Assembly: GCA_963754535.1 (NCBI GenBank)
Contig: CAVWGG010000031.1
Location: 58,578 to 122,577 of the forward strand
Origin: RPQJ01 sp963754535
Lineage (GTDB): Bacteria; Pseudomonadota; Gammaproteobacteria; Steroidobacterales; Steroidobacteraceae
Reading direction: 5' to 3'
DNA length: 64,000 bases
In this document: positions 35,978 to 44,345 of the stretch, one piece after another
How positions within the stretch are numbered: the stretch's first letter is position 1
Layout of the letters: each line of letters begins with the position of its first letter
Program-made: the position numbers and the translations under genes
The notes under the pieces: model-generated
The model's database searches: none
Told to the model about the DNA's origin: nothing
Seen by the model: the letters and a program-made list of their open reading frames with translations, nothing else

Positions 35978-37462
35978 TCAGGCCCGGCCGAGCAGGAAGT
36001 CCATCAGCAGCGGCACCGGGCGTCCGGTGCTGCCCTTGTGCGAACCCGTGAGGTACGCCGTGCCCGCGATGTCCAGGTGGGCCCAGTGCAGCCCGTCCGT
36101 GAACTTGGCGAGGAAGCATGCGGCCGTGATGGCGCCGCCGTCGCGACCGCAGGAATTGGTGAAGTCCGCGAAATTGCTCTTGAGCTGTTCGTGGTATTCC
36201 TCGGCCATCGGCATGTGCCAGCAGCGGTCTTCCGCACGCAGGCCGGCTGCGGTGAGTTCACCGGCCAGTTCGTCGTCGTTGCTCATGACGGCGCTCAGGT
36301 GCGCGCCGAGCGCGATCACGCAGGCGCCCGTCAGCGTCGCGATGTCGACGATCGCCGCCGGCTTGAAGCGGCGCGCATAGGTGAGCGCGTCGCAGAGGAT
36401 CAGGCGGCCTTCGGCATCGGTGTTGATCACTTCGATCGTCTGGCCAGACATGCTGCGGACGATGTCGCCGGGCTTGGTCGCGCGGCCGCTCGGCATGTTC
36501 TCGCAGGCTGGGACGATGCCGACGACGTTGAGCTTGAGCCCCATCTCGGCCGCGGCCTTGATCGCGCCGAAGACGCTGGCTGCGCCCGTCATGTCGAACT
36601 TCATTTCGTCCATGCCCGGCGGCTGCTTGAGCGAGATACCGCCGCTGTCGAACGTGACGCCCTTGCCGACCAGTACGACGGGCGCCTGGCCCGCGCGACC
36701 GCCGTCGTAGCGCATGACGATCAGCTTGGCCGGCTCGTCGGTGCCATTGGTGACGGACAGGAAGGAGCCCATCTTCAGCCGCTTCAGGTCGCGTTCTTCG
36801 AGCACCTGCGTGCGCACGGACTTGTACGAGCGGGCGAGTTCCTTCGCTTGCTGCGCGAGGTAGCCCGGCGTGCAGACGTTGGCCGGCAGGTTGGCGAGGT
36901 CGCGTGTCAGGGCGGAGCCCGCGGCGATCGCCTGGCCGTGATCGAGGCCGCGCTGCGTGGCCGACTTCTGGCCGGCCTCCGCAATGGCGATGCCAAACGA
37001 CTTCAGCGCCGGTTCTGCCGGCTTGCGCGCGCTGCGGATGGCGGGGACGCGGTAGAGCGCGGCGCCGACCGCTTCGGCGGCGAGGCGGGCGTCGTAATAA
37101 GCGTCGGGCACGTCGATCGTTTCCGCGAGGTAGCTCACGGCATCGCGGGCGCCGGTCTTGGCAATCGCGCCCAGCGCGGACACCAGCGCCTTGCGGTACT
37201 GCTTGCGGCCAAAACTGTTTTTCTTGCCCAGGCCGACGACCAGGACGCGCTCGCAGGCGGCGCCGTCGGTGTCGATCAGGCGCAGTTCGCCGGTCTTGCC
37301 ATGCACGTCGCCGCGCTTGATCAACCGGCCGAGGCGGCCTTCCAGTGCGGAATCGAGTGCAGCGGCTGCGCCGGTGAGCCCGGCGCCGCCCTCATGCAGC
37401 CCGATGATGGCGCAATCGGTCTTCTGGCGGTGGGGGGCGGCAGTGGCGACGAATAGGCGCAT
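35978..37462 (-). CDS. pepA: Leucyl aminopeptidase
   Basis: M17 metallo-aminopeptidase of 494 residues. The catalytic C-terminal domain has VGKGVTFDSGGISLKQPPGMDEMKFDMTGAA (metal ligands) and the signature NTDAEGRLILCDAL, with GRDGGAITAACFLAKF and the terminal HLDIAGTAYL. The ATG at 37462 (MRLFVATAAP) is chosen with GAGGA about 8 nt upstream. Divergent from lptF. Confidence 0.95.
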   Translation of the reverse strand: MRLFVATAAPHRQKTDCAIIGLHEGGAGLTGAAAALDSALEGRLGRLIKRGDVHGKTGELRLIDTDGAACERVLVVGLGKKNSFGRKQYRKALVSALGAIAKTGARDAVSYLAETIDVPDAYYDARLAAEAVGAALYRVPAIRSARKPAEPALKSFGIAIAEAGQKSATQRGLDHGQAIAAGSALTRDLANLPANVCTPGYLAQQAKELARSYKSVRTQVLEERDLKRLKMGSFLSVTNGTDEPAKLIVMRYDGGRAGQAPVVLVGKGVTFDSGGISLKQPPGMDEMKFDMTGAASVFGAIKAAAEMGLKLNVVGIVPACENMPSGRATKPGDIVRSMSGQTIEVINTDAEGRLILCDALTYARRFKPAAIVDIATLTGACVIALGAHLSAVMSNDDELAGELTAAGLRAEDRCWHMPMAEEYHEQLKSNFADFTNSCGRDGGAITAACFLAKFTDGLHWAHLDIAGTAYLTGSHKGSTGRPVPLLMDFLLGRA

Positions 37463-37577
37463 CGGTCGGTCCTCTATCCTTAAGGCCTGCGGCGCGGGTC
37501 GAGTTTGTACCCGGCGGCCGGTTCGCCCGTTAAACTGAGCGCGCGAGTTTACCGATTCCCGCCGAGGCCCGCGAACT

Positions 37578-38693
37578 TTGCTCAATCGCCTGGACCGTTA
37601 CCTGCTGCGCGAAGTGACGTGGACCTTCGTCGCGGTCACCGGCGTGCTGCTGGTCGTGCTGCTCTCGAACCAGTTCGCGCGGGTGCTCGGGCAGGCGGCT
37701 GCGAACGGCTTTCCCGCAGACATCGTGCTGACGCTGATCGGCCTGACCACGCTGCAGCAACTTACGGTGCTGCTGCCCATCGGCCTGTTCCTCGGGATCG
37801 TGCTGGCGCTCGGGCGCCTGTACCACGAGAGCGAGATGACGGCGATGACGGCCTGCGGCGTCGGACCGCTGCGGATCTATCGACCGATAGCACTGCTGGC
37901 GGTGGTCGTTGCGGTCCTGCTCGCGGTGCTGTCCTACCGCGTCGTGCCGGCTGCCTGGATCAAATCGAACGAGCTCCGCCTCGAGGCGACGCGGGCAGCC
38001 CAGTTCGGCGCGCTCGAGCCGGGCCGCTTCCGCAGTTTCGCCGGCGGTGAAGCCGTGTTCTATGCCGAGCGTGTCGAGAAGACAGGCGAACTCTACGGCG
38101 TATTCGTGCAGCGCAGTGCCGGCGACAAGATCGAGGTCGCCATGGCCGAGCGGGCGGTCCAGCGTGGCGCGGGCCAGCCCGAGCAGATGTTCATCCTGTA
38201 CGACGGACGCCGTTACGAGGGCGTGCCCGGCACGCCGAACTGGCGCATCGTCGAGTTCCAGGAGCACGGAATTCCGGTGCGCCTGCCCGAGGCGAAGGCG
38301 GGCAAGAGCAAGATCGAGATGAAGGCCACGGCGACGCTGATGGCGTCGGCGGATCCAAAAGACCGTGCCGAGCTGGCGTGGCGCACCGCGGTGCCCGTCA
38401 TGGCGCTCGTGCTGATGGTGCTCGCGGTGCCGCTCGCACGCCTGCGTCCGCGCCAGGGCCGGTTTGCGCGTGTCGGCTACGCCGTGCTCGCGTACTTCCT
38501 TTACTCGAACATGCTGGCGGCGGTGCGCGTCTGGATCCAGAAAGACTCGCCGGGCGGGCAACTCGGCCTCTGGTGGGTCCATCTGGTGCCGCTCCTGATC
38601 GCTGCCTGGCTGCTCTGGAGTGAGCTCCATCCCCGCAAGCCTTGGCGCATGCCCTGGCACCGTCGTCCGGCCAGTGCCGCGGCGACAGGCTGA
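37578..38693 (+). CDS. lptF: LPS export permease LptF
   Basis: Inner-membrane half of the LptBFG transporter for lipopolysaccharide, 371 residues. It starts at TTG (LNRLDRYLLREVTWTFVAVTGVLLVVLLSNQFARVL) and shows six membrane segments flanking a periplasmic beta-jellyroll. It is divergent from pepA, as usual, and 12 nt upstream of lptG. No ATG gives a better start. Confidence 0.94.
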   Translation: MLNRLDRYLLREVTWTFVAVTGVLLVVLLSNQFARVLGQAAANGFPADIVLTLIGLTTLQQLTVLLPIGLFLGIVLALGRLYHESEMTAMTACGVGPLRIYRPIALLAVVVAVLLAVLSYRVVPAAWIKSNELRLEATRAAQFGALEPGRFRSFAGGEAVFYAERVEKTGELYGVFVQRSAGDKIEVAMAERAVQRGAGQPEQMFILYDGRRYEGVPGTPNWRIVEFQEHGIPVRLPEAKAGKSKIEMKATATLMASADPKDRAELAWRTAVPVMALVLMVLAVPLARLRPRQGRFARVGYAVLAYFLYSNMLAAVRVWIQKDSPGGQLGLWWVHLVPLLIAAWLLWSELHPRKPWRMPWHRRPASAAATG

Positions 38694-38705
38694 GATCGTG
38701 CCGAC

Positions 38706-39782
38706 ATGACGGGAATCCTCGGCCGTTACGTGATCCGCACCGTGCTCGGCTACACGGCGCTGGTGATGATCGTGCTGCTCGCGCTCGGCGCGCTGTTCAT
38801 GTTCATCGGCCAGCAGGACGACATCGGCGTCGGCAACTACACGGCCACGCAGGCCCTGCTGTTCGTCGCCCTGAACCTGCCGAGCTACCTGTTCCAGTTG
38901 TTGCCCGTGGCGGCGTTGATCGGCTCGCTGCTCGGCCTCGGCAACCTGGCGCGTGGCAGCGAACTCATCGTCATGCGCTCGTCGGGCGTGACGACGCTGC
39001 GCTTCTGCCTCTGGCTAGGCACCGCCGGCCTGATCCTGGCGTCGCTGATGTTCGTCATCGGTGAATACGTGGCGCCACCGCTCGGGCAGTACGCGCGGCA
39101 ACTCAAGGTCTTTGCCAAGTTCGACGAGTTCAATCTCGCCGGCAACCGCGCGACCTGGGTGCGCGATGGCGACACCATCATCAGCGTCGACCAGCAGTCC
39201 GCCAGCACGCGCTTCGGCGGCATCAAGGTGTTCCAGGTCGATCGTGCGCGAAAACTCGTGAGCGTCGGCCGGGCCGAGTCGGCGAGCGTCAAGGGCGACC
39301 AGGTGTGGCGGCTCGAGAAATACGTGGGCACCACGTTCGCGCGCGATTCGCTCGCAGCGACCGTCGATCGCGACAACGAGCGCGACGTGCGCACGTCGTT
39401 GTCGTCGGAATTCCTCGGTCTCGCGATTGCCGAGCCCGAAACGATGGGCCTGCGTGACCTGCGCGATTACATCGCGCACCTGCAACGCAACGAGCTGCAG
39501 TCGGCCCGGTTCGAGGCCGCGTACTGGTCGCGACTGGCGCGGTTCGTCGCCGTGCTGCTGGTGATCATCCTGGCGCTGCCGTTCTGCGTGGGATCGCTGC
39601 GCAATTCGGGGCAGGGTGCTCGCACCGTGATCGGCGTGCTGATCGGCGCGGGCTTCGTGCTGCTGAGCCAGACGCTCGAGAGCAGCGGCGCGTTGTTCAG
39701 CTTGCCTCCCTGGATGGTGGGCTGGCTCCCGACGGCGTTGCTCGGCGTGGTGACGGGGACGCTCCTTTGGCGTAACCGCTGA
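38706..39782 (+). CDS. lptG: LPS export permease LptG
   Basis: Second permease of the LPS exporter, 358 residues. MTGILGRYVIRTVLGYTALVMIVLLALGALFMFI at the start, SSGVTTLRFCLWLGTAGL in the coupling-helix region, a periplasmic domain and C-terminal membrane segments ending in WLPTALLGVVTGTLLWRNR are all standard. Two hairpin repeats follow its stop. Confidence 0.95.
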   Translation: MTGILGRYVIRTVLGYTALVMIVLLALGALFMFIGQQDDIGVGNYTATQALLFVALNLPSYLFQLLPVAALIGSLLGLGNLARGSELIVMRSSGVTTLRFCLWLGTAGLILASLMFVIGEYVAPPLGQYARQLKVFAKFDEFNLAGNRATWVRDGDTIISVDQQSASTRFGGIKVFQVDRARKLVSVGRAESASVKGDQVWRLEKYVGTTFARDSLAATVDRDNERDVRTSLSSEFLGLAIAEPETMGLRDLRDYIAHLQRNELQSARFEAAYWSRLARFVAVLLVIILALPFCVGSLRNSGQGARTVIGVLIGAGFVLLSQTLESSGALFSLPPWMVGWLPTALLGVVTGTLLWRNR

Positions 39783-39810
39783 TTTTCAGGTAGGCGCGGA
39801 AGCAAGGCGA

Positions 39811-39936
39811 TCGATCCGGGGCCTTTTCCCGGGCTTGGAAAGGCAGACACGCGCCCGGGGAAAGGCCCCGGATCGACCGCTTGCGAGACTGCGCCTGTGC
39901 AAATTTTCGGCGGACCGAAAATTTGCACGGCGCAGT
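39811..39936. repeat. Two-hairpin repeat, copy F
   Basis: Hairpin I: 24-nt arms (39811-39834 and 39853-39876) with one G:T mismatch around the loop TTGGAAAGGCAGACACGC. Hairpin II: perfect 14-bp stem (39897-39910 and 39915-39928) with a CGGA loop, between GCGCCT and GGCGCAG. The arms of hairpin II (GTGCAAATTTTCGG) are AT-rich and unrelated to those in other copies. It begins 28 bp after the lptG stop. The remaining part of the 519-bp gap to 40301 holds copy G and no gene. Confidence 0.82.
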
Positions 39937-40170
39937 AGCGTCGAGGCGGCGCTTGGAATCGATCGCGAAGTGCCGGTGGCACGCCGATTAACCCAGATTC
40001 ACTGCGTCAATGACCGCGCCGCATCGTTGCGGCCAGGCAGCATCGTGCAGCGTTGGAATTGGTTTGTGTCGCAACCCTTGGGTTGTCTCGATGGGCGCCG
40101 CGTTGCATCGGTGGCTGCGTGGTCGTTGAACCGATAACGTCAGCGCCGATCTCTTTGCGTGACCCCACTT

Positions 40171-40298
40171 GCGCCGTGCGAGTCGTTCGGTCCGCCGAAC
40201 GGCTCGCTCAGGCGCGGCGTGTCGAGCGTGCGATCCGGTTCAGTTTCCGAATCGCGTGTCTTCTTCCCGCGATTCGGAAACTGAACCGGATCGCACGC
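40171..40298. repeat. Two-hairpin repeat, copy G (inverted relative to copy F)
   Basis: Hairpin II: CGAGTCGTTCGG / CCGAACGGCTCG (40179-40190 and 40195-40206, one G:U pair) between GCGCCGTG and CTCAGGCGC. Hairpin I: perfect 30-bp arms (40226-40255 and 40269-40298) around GTGTCTTCTTCCC, a variant of the usual loop. It ends 3 bp before the stop of the RDD-family gene at 40302. Confidence 0.82.
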
Positions 40299-40301
40299 CT
40301 G

Positions 40302-40790
40302 TCACTTCCCGGCCTTCCGCGCCTTGGGCAACACAACGACCCGCGAGTGCGAAAGCGAGTCATGCCAGGTACGGCGCTCACGATCGAACAACGCCCACAC
40401 CCAGCCGAGCCCCGCCGGCAGCCACGAGAGGAGGCTGGCGCCCAGTCGCACCACCACGTCCCGCCACGTCAGCAGGAAACCGTCGTCGCGCTGTACGCGC
40501 AGCCGCCACGACGCCATGCCCAGCGTCTGGCCACGCTGGGTCCAGGGCAAGCCGAAGTAGAAGACGATGGAGGCGACCAGCATCGCCCAGTACGGCACTG
40601 CCAGGAGCGGGAAGCTCTTCCAGGTCACGGCCTCGCCACCGGTCAGCGGCAGGAAACTCGCGGTGACGATCATCATCACCGCCAGGACCAGCAGGCCGTC
40701 GTAGAGCATAGCCGCGAGTCTTCGCAGCAGTCCCGCCGCTGGCAAGGAGGCGGCGGCGGAGCTCACGGGATCTTCCACCTGGCGGGTCAA
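40302..40790 (-). CDS. RDD family membrane protein
   Basis: 162 residues with three hydrophobic segments and the RDD fold signature (LLRRLAAMLYDGLLVLAVMM for the first helix, then RGQTLGMASWRLRVQRDDGFLLTWRDVVVRLGA). Members are small membrane proteins, some linked to ion or proton transport; no specific role is shown here. The 3' end abuts hairpin repeat G. Confidence 0.88.
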   Translation of the reverse strand: MTRQVEDPVSSAAASLPAAGLLRRLAAMLYDGLLVLAVMMIVTASFLPLTGGEAVTWKSFPLLAVPYWAMLVASIVFYFGLPWTQRGQTLGMASWRLRVQRDDGFLLTWRDVVVRLGASLLSWLPAGLGWVWALFDRERRTWHDSLSHSRVVVLPKARKAGK

Positions 40791-40818
40791 GGCAGGAGTG
40801 CGCTGCGGTTGGAGGACA

Positions 40819-41121
40819 TCAGAACTTGTCGGATCGCAGCACGCTCACGTCCTGCATGAACAGGATCATCGCGTAATGATCGTAAAACCTGTCGCGCACT
40901 CGTTCTGCGATCTTGTCCGCGACCGCCGGATCGCAGATGACTTCGACGCGGATGTTGCCTTCCTGGGCCCAGTCGGACTGGCGCAGTCCGCGGCTGCCCT
41001 TGCCGCGCGCGTCGGTGATCGTGAAGCCGCGAACGCCCAGCGATTCCAGTTCGGCCACCAGCGCGCGCTCGAGCGCCGCTTCGGTGACGATCGTGACCAT
41101 GCGTCGCGTGTAGTGCTGCAC
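40819..41121 (-). CDS. SbtB-like P-II family signalling protein
   Basis: 100 residues with the compact P-II-like ferredoxin fold: MVTIVTEAALERALVAELESLGVRGFTITDARGKGSRG, with KGSRG matching the SbtB/P-II nucleotide region, and a C-terminal strand MILFMQDVSVLRSDKF. It starts 10 nt after sbtA, so it is the regulator-like partner of the bicarbonate transporter, probably binding adenine nucleotides. The GTG at 41121 (VQHYTRR) or ATG at 41100 could be the start; neither has a strong ribosome site. Confidence 0.78.
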   Translation of the reverse strand: MQHYTRRMVTIVTEAALERALVAELESLGVRGFTITDARGKGSRGLRQSDWAQEGNIRVEVICDPAVADKIAERVRDRFYDHYAMILFMQDVSVLRSDKF

Positions 41122-41131
41122 TTGGGTGATC

Positions 41132-42073
41132 TCAGAGGGAAGCGACCATTGTCGCCAGTCGATGATAGATCGGAATGCCGACGAGGATGTTGAAGGGGAA
41201 AGTGACGGCAAGCGACGCCGTGAGCGACAGCGCCGGATTGGCCTCGGGCACGGCGGTGCGCATTGCGGTCGGAGCGGCGATGTAGGAGGCGCTGGCCGCG
41301 AGCGTCGCGAGGACGAAGATGCCGCCCGGGGACAGGCCAATCGCGCGGCCTAGCAAGGCGCCAACGGCGGCGCCGAACAATGGCATCAGCACGCCGAACA
41401 GCACCAGGAACACCGCATTGCGCTTCAACGCGCCCAGTTGCGTGGCGGCGATCAGTCCCATCTCGAGCAGGAACAGCGCGAGGATGCCCTTGAACAGCCC
41501 GAAGAACAGCGGCTGGATCGAAGCCGTGCCATCAGGCCCGCTGATCCAGCCGATCGCGAGACCGCCCAGCAGCAGCACGATGCTGCGGCCGAGCAGCAGT
41601 TCGCGCAGCAGCGGCTTCCATGCCACGTCGCCGCCGAAGCCGCGCGCCAGTACGATGCCCGTGAGGATCGCCGGCACTTCGAGCACCACCACCCACACCG
41701 GGGCACGCGCTTCGTACGCAATGCCCTGCGCGGCCAGGTGACCGATGAGCACCGCAAACGTGCCAACGCTGACCGAGCCATAATGTGCGCCCAGCGACGC
41801 CGCATCGGCGCGGGTCAGACGGCCGAGGTGACGTGCGACGAGAAAGGCGGGGATCGGCAGCCCGAAGCCGAGGGCCAGCAAGGCCGCGAGTTCGACGGCT
41901 GGGATGCCTTCACCGGCGCGCGCCAGTTCCACGCCGCCCTTGAGGCCGATCGCAAGCAGCAACAGCGTGCTGACGAAATCGTAGATGGATGCCGGCAGGC
42001 GCAACTCGGCCCTGGCCAGGCCCGCGAATGCGCCCAGCAGGAAAAACAGGATGACGGGATCCAGGTTCGGCAT
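41132..42073 (-). CDS. SbtA-like sodium-dependent bicarbonate transporter
   Basis: 313 residues with about ten membrane segments in the DUF897/SbtA pattern: PVILFFLLGAFAGLARAELRLPASIYDFVSTLLLLAIGLKGGVEL, GAHYGSVSVGTFAVLI, and the repeat FVLATLAASASYIAAPTAMRTAVPEANPALSLTASLAVTFPFNILVGIPIYHRL. In cyanobacteria SbtA takes up bicarbonate with Na+ and is gated by SbtB. The adjacent P-II-like gene supports the same pairing here. ATG at 42073. Confidence 0.88.
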   Translation of the reverse strand: MPNLDPVILFFLLGAFAGLARAELRLPASIYDFVSTLLLLAIGLKGGVELARAGEGIPAVELAALLALGFGLPIPAFLVARHLGRLTRADAASLGAHYGSVSVGTFAVLIGHLAAQGIAYEARAPVWVVVLEVPAILTGIVLARGFGGDVAWKPLLRELLLGRSIVLLLGGLAIGWISGPDGTASIQPLFFGLFKGILALFLLEMGLIAATQLGALKRNAVFLVLFGVLMPLFGAAVGALLGRAIGLSPGGIFVLATLAASASYIAAPTAMRTAVPEANPALSLTASLAVTFPFNILVGIPIYHRLATMVASL

Positions 42074-42196
42074 GAAACTCCGCTCGCAGCGCGCGGTAAC
42101 GGCGCTGGCGGGTCGCAACGGTAGGCGAAAAATCCCTGCGCGTCACCGTGTTCGGCAATGGAATCCGGCTTTCACCTCGGAACGAAGCAAGCGACG

Positions 42197-42889
42197 ATGA
42201 CCCTCACTCCTGCTCACGAATCCGCAAACGAGACGGCGCTGGTCTGGGACTGGCCGCTGCGGGTGTTTCACTGGGCGCTCGTGCTTGCCGTCGCCGGTTC
42301 GTTTGCTACGCACTATGCGGGGATCGAGTGGTTCGACTGGCATCGCCGCTGCGGGTATGCCGTCGTGGTGCTGACCGGATTTCGGCTCGCCTGGGGTTTC
42401 GCGGGCCCGCGGTATTCGCGCTTCCAGTCGTTCCTGCGCGGCCCGCGTGCAGTGATCGACTACCTGCGTGGCCGGCAACCGTACCCGAGCGCGGGCCACA
42501 ATCCGGTCGGTGCTGCCAGCGTACTGGTGTTCCTGGCGTCGCTGGCGATCCAGGCGGGCACGGGATTGTTCGCCAACGATGAAATCGCGAATGCCGGCCC
42601 GTTCTATGGCTGGGTGACGCAGGAGACCAGCAACGGCCTCACCGGTCTGCACGACCTCAATTCCACTGTCCTGGTTGCGCTGATTGTCATGCACCTCGTC
42701 GCCATCGCGTGGTACGACGGCAGACGGCGGCTTGGCCTGGTGCGCGCGTTCTGGACGGGCCGTAAGGCGGCGGCGGAGGGCATCGGTTCCTCGCGCGGCG
42801 GGCTCGCGGTCGTCATCGTGATCACATTGGTCGTCGCCCTGGCGCTCGCGATCCGTGCGGCGCCAGAGGCGTCGGTCAGCTTCTTCTAG
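42197..42889 (+). CDS. Cytochrome b561-type membrane protein
   Basis: 230 residues with four membrane segments and the histidines expected for di-haem b-type cytochromes of the Ni-Fe hydrogenase b-subunit/b561 group: WDWPLRVFHWALVLAVAG, IEWFDWHRRCGYAVVVLTGFRLAWGFAGPRYSRF, LTGLHDLNSTVLVALIVMHLVAIAWYD. Such proteins shuttle electrons between quinones and small periplasmic cytochromes. The convergent cytochrome c' gene is a natural partner. ATG at 42197. Confidence 0.88.
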   Translation: MTLTPAHESANETALVWDWPLRVFHWALVLAVAGSFATHYAGIEWFDWHRRCGYAVVVLTGFRLAWGFAGPRYSRFQSFLRGPRAVIDYLRGRQPYPSAGHNPVGAASVLVFLASLAIQAGTGLFANDEIANAGPFYGWVTQETSNGLTGLHDLNSTVLVALIVMHLVAIAWYDGRRRLGLVRAFWTGRKAAAEGIGSSRGGLAVVIVITLVVALALAIRAAPEASVSFF

Positions 42890-42936
42890 GACGCTGGTCG
42901 TTCCAGGGAACGAAGCCGGTGCGGGAGAAGAGCCGG

Positions 42937-43404
42937 TCAGTCGGCCTTGTACTTGTCGTGGCAGGCCTTGCACGTGTTCGCCGCGTCGAAGAACGCCGCC
43001 TTGCTCTTCGCAAAGTCGCCTGACTTCGCCACCGTCGCCAGGGTGGCGCTGCGGTCGACGAGATCCTTCATCTTGGCATCGAAGTCCGCGCGGTTGGCCC
43101 ACATTGCGGGCTTCAGTTCCGAATGCGGCAGGCCCTTGGATTCGGCCGGGAACCCTTCACTCAGCATCGGCGCGATCAAGGCGACGCGGTCCGCCCGCTT
43201 CGCGAATTCAGCGGCGTCGTAGGGCGCCTTGCCCTGCGCCATCGCGCCCATCGGGCCGAAGTTCCAGGCCAGCACCTGGTACAGCGACTTGCGGTACTTG
43301 AGCGCCTGCTCGCCCTTCGAAGGCGCGCCCTGGGCTTGCACGTAGCCGGCCAACAGGCACGTGGTCGTGATCAGAGCGATGGCGAATGAACGGGAAGACG
43401 TCAT
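42937..43404 (-). CDS. Cytochrome c'
   Basis: 155 residues with a signal peptide (AIALITTTCLLAGYVQAQ) and a four-helix cytochrome c' body. It has YRKSLYQVLAWNFGPMGAMAQGKAPYD at the N-terminal helix, MWANRADFDAKMKDL, and the C-terminal haem site NTCKACHDKYKAD. A periplasmic haem protein that binds NO/CO in known members. Convergent with the cytochrome b gene, 47 bp apart. Confidence 0.93.
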   Translation of the reverse strand: MTSSRSFAIALITTTCLLAGYVQAQGAPSKGEQALKYRKSLYQVLAWNFGPMGAMAQGKAPYDAAEFAKRADRVALIAPMLSEGFPAESKGLPHSELKPAMWANRADFDAKMKDLVDRSATLATVAKSGDFAKSKAAFFDAANTCKACHDKYKAD

Positions 43405-43494
43405 GGGTGAGGCGCTCCTTCAAGCGGCGGTCCTTGGGGGAGCCGCGAAGGTACCGCAGCCTGCGTGACGGTGTCACGACGGCAGTGCGGGTAA

Positions 43495-44181
43495 TCAGCC
43501 GGTGCGGCGCGACTTGGCGAGAATCTCGGTGCGGTAGGCGCGCAGGATTTTCCAGATCTCGGTTTCGGACGGGCGATCGGCCATGCGCGCGATCAGCCCT
43601 GCGACCGCGGGCCATTCGCGCCCCCATTCGAGCATGCGAATTGCGTCGGCGACCACCTGTTGCGCCCTTGCGTCCATGGGCGGTGGCGGCGACGCCGTGG
43701 CCGGTGCGGGACGCGCAGCGAGCGGAGGTGCAGGGACTGCAGGCTGGGCGGCGCGGGGGCGGGCCGGTCGCTTGTGAGTTCCAGTCGATGACTTGTGGGT
43801 CGCGGCGGCCTTGGCTGCGGCGCGGATTCTTGGTTGCTCCACCGTGCCGGAGGTGCCCGGATCGGGTGGCTTGCCGGTGGCGAGCGGGATGAAACGCTCG
43901 ATGTGCTCCGACCCGAGCAGGCTCGTCAGGAAAGACATCAGTTCGAGCGACTCGGCGAATTTCGCATCGCCCGCGTCACGGCGCTCGCTGAGGTGCGCCT
44001 TCAATTCCAGCAGCCGGGTGCGGGCCAGGTTCACGACCAGTGCATTCGGTCGCTGGTGCTTCGGCCACGCTTCGGCGCGCGCGTAGGCGGCATCGTCCAG
44101 TTTCAGGTAGCGCAGGTGCAGGTCGACGCTTGCCAGCCAGCGATCCAGCAACTCCTCTACGCGCCTGTCCGTCGTCGACAT
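43495..44181 (-). CDS. Uncharacterised two-part helical protein
   Basis: 228 residues that I do not recognise. An N-terminal helical part (~residues 1-110: EELLDRWLASVDLHLRYLKLDDAAYARAEAWPKHQRPNALVVNLARTRLLELKAHLSERRDAGDAKFAESLELMSFLTSLLG) is joined by a Pro/Ala/Lys-rich linker (~115-170) to a C-terminal helical part (ARAQQVVADAIRMLEWGREWPAVAGLIARMADRPSETEIWKILRAYRTEILA). No signal peptide or membrane segment. It is divergent from the DUF6502 gene and shares its upstream region. Confidence 0.72.
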   Translation of the reverse strand: MSTTDRRVEELLDRWLASVDLHLRYLKLDDAAYARAEAWPKHQRPNALVVNLARTRLLELKAHLSERRDAGDAKFAESLELMSFLTSLLGSEHIERFIPLATGKPPDPGTSGTVEQPRIRAAAKAAATHKSSTGTHKRPARPRAAQPAVPAPPLAARPAPATASPPPPMDARAQQVVADAIRMLEWGREWPAVAGLIARMADRPSETEIWKILRAYRTEILAKSRRTG

Positions 44182-44322
44182 GGTGTCCACATCCCGTCCC
44201 TGGTGGCGGAGTCTAGCGGACCAGTGGCGGGTGGGCGCGGCGCGCCTTGCGAACCTGTGACCTGCCTCGCAGTTCAAGGCGAGTTTGAGATTCTGGTGAT
44301 GCGAGGGTTGCAGTAAGACCGC

Positions 44323-44345
44323 ATATGGGACATAGTGTCCCATAT
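44323..44345. promoter_or_regulatory. Perfect inverted repeat abutting the DUF6502 start codon
   Basis: ATATGGGACA and TGTCCCATAT, ten-base perfect arms separated by TAG, end directly before the ATG at 44346. The position suits an operator that blocks transcription or initiation of the DUF6502 gene, and possibly of the divergent gene at 44181. No canonical ribosome site is visible, so a leaderless or repressor-controlled start is possible. Confidence 0.6.

Noticed and set aside
17636..40298. Hairpin repeats as integron attC sites or insertion-sequence ends
   Set aside because: No integrase, transposase or gene-cassette arrangement is present, no R-box core (GTTRRRY) is seen, and no target-site duplications flank the units.
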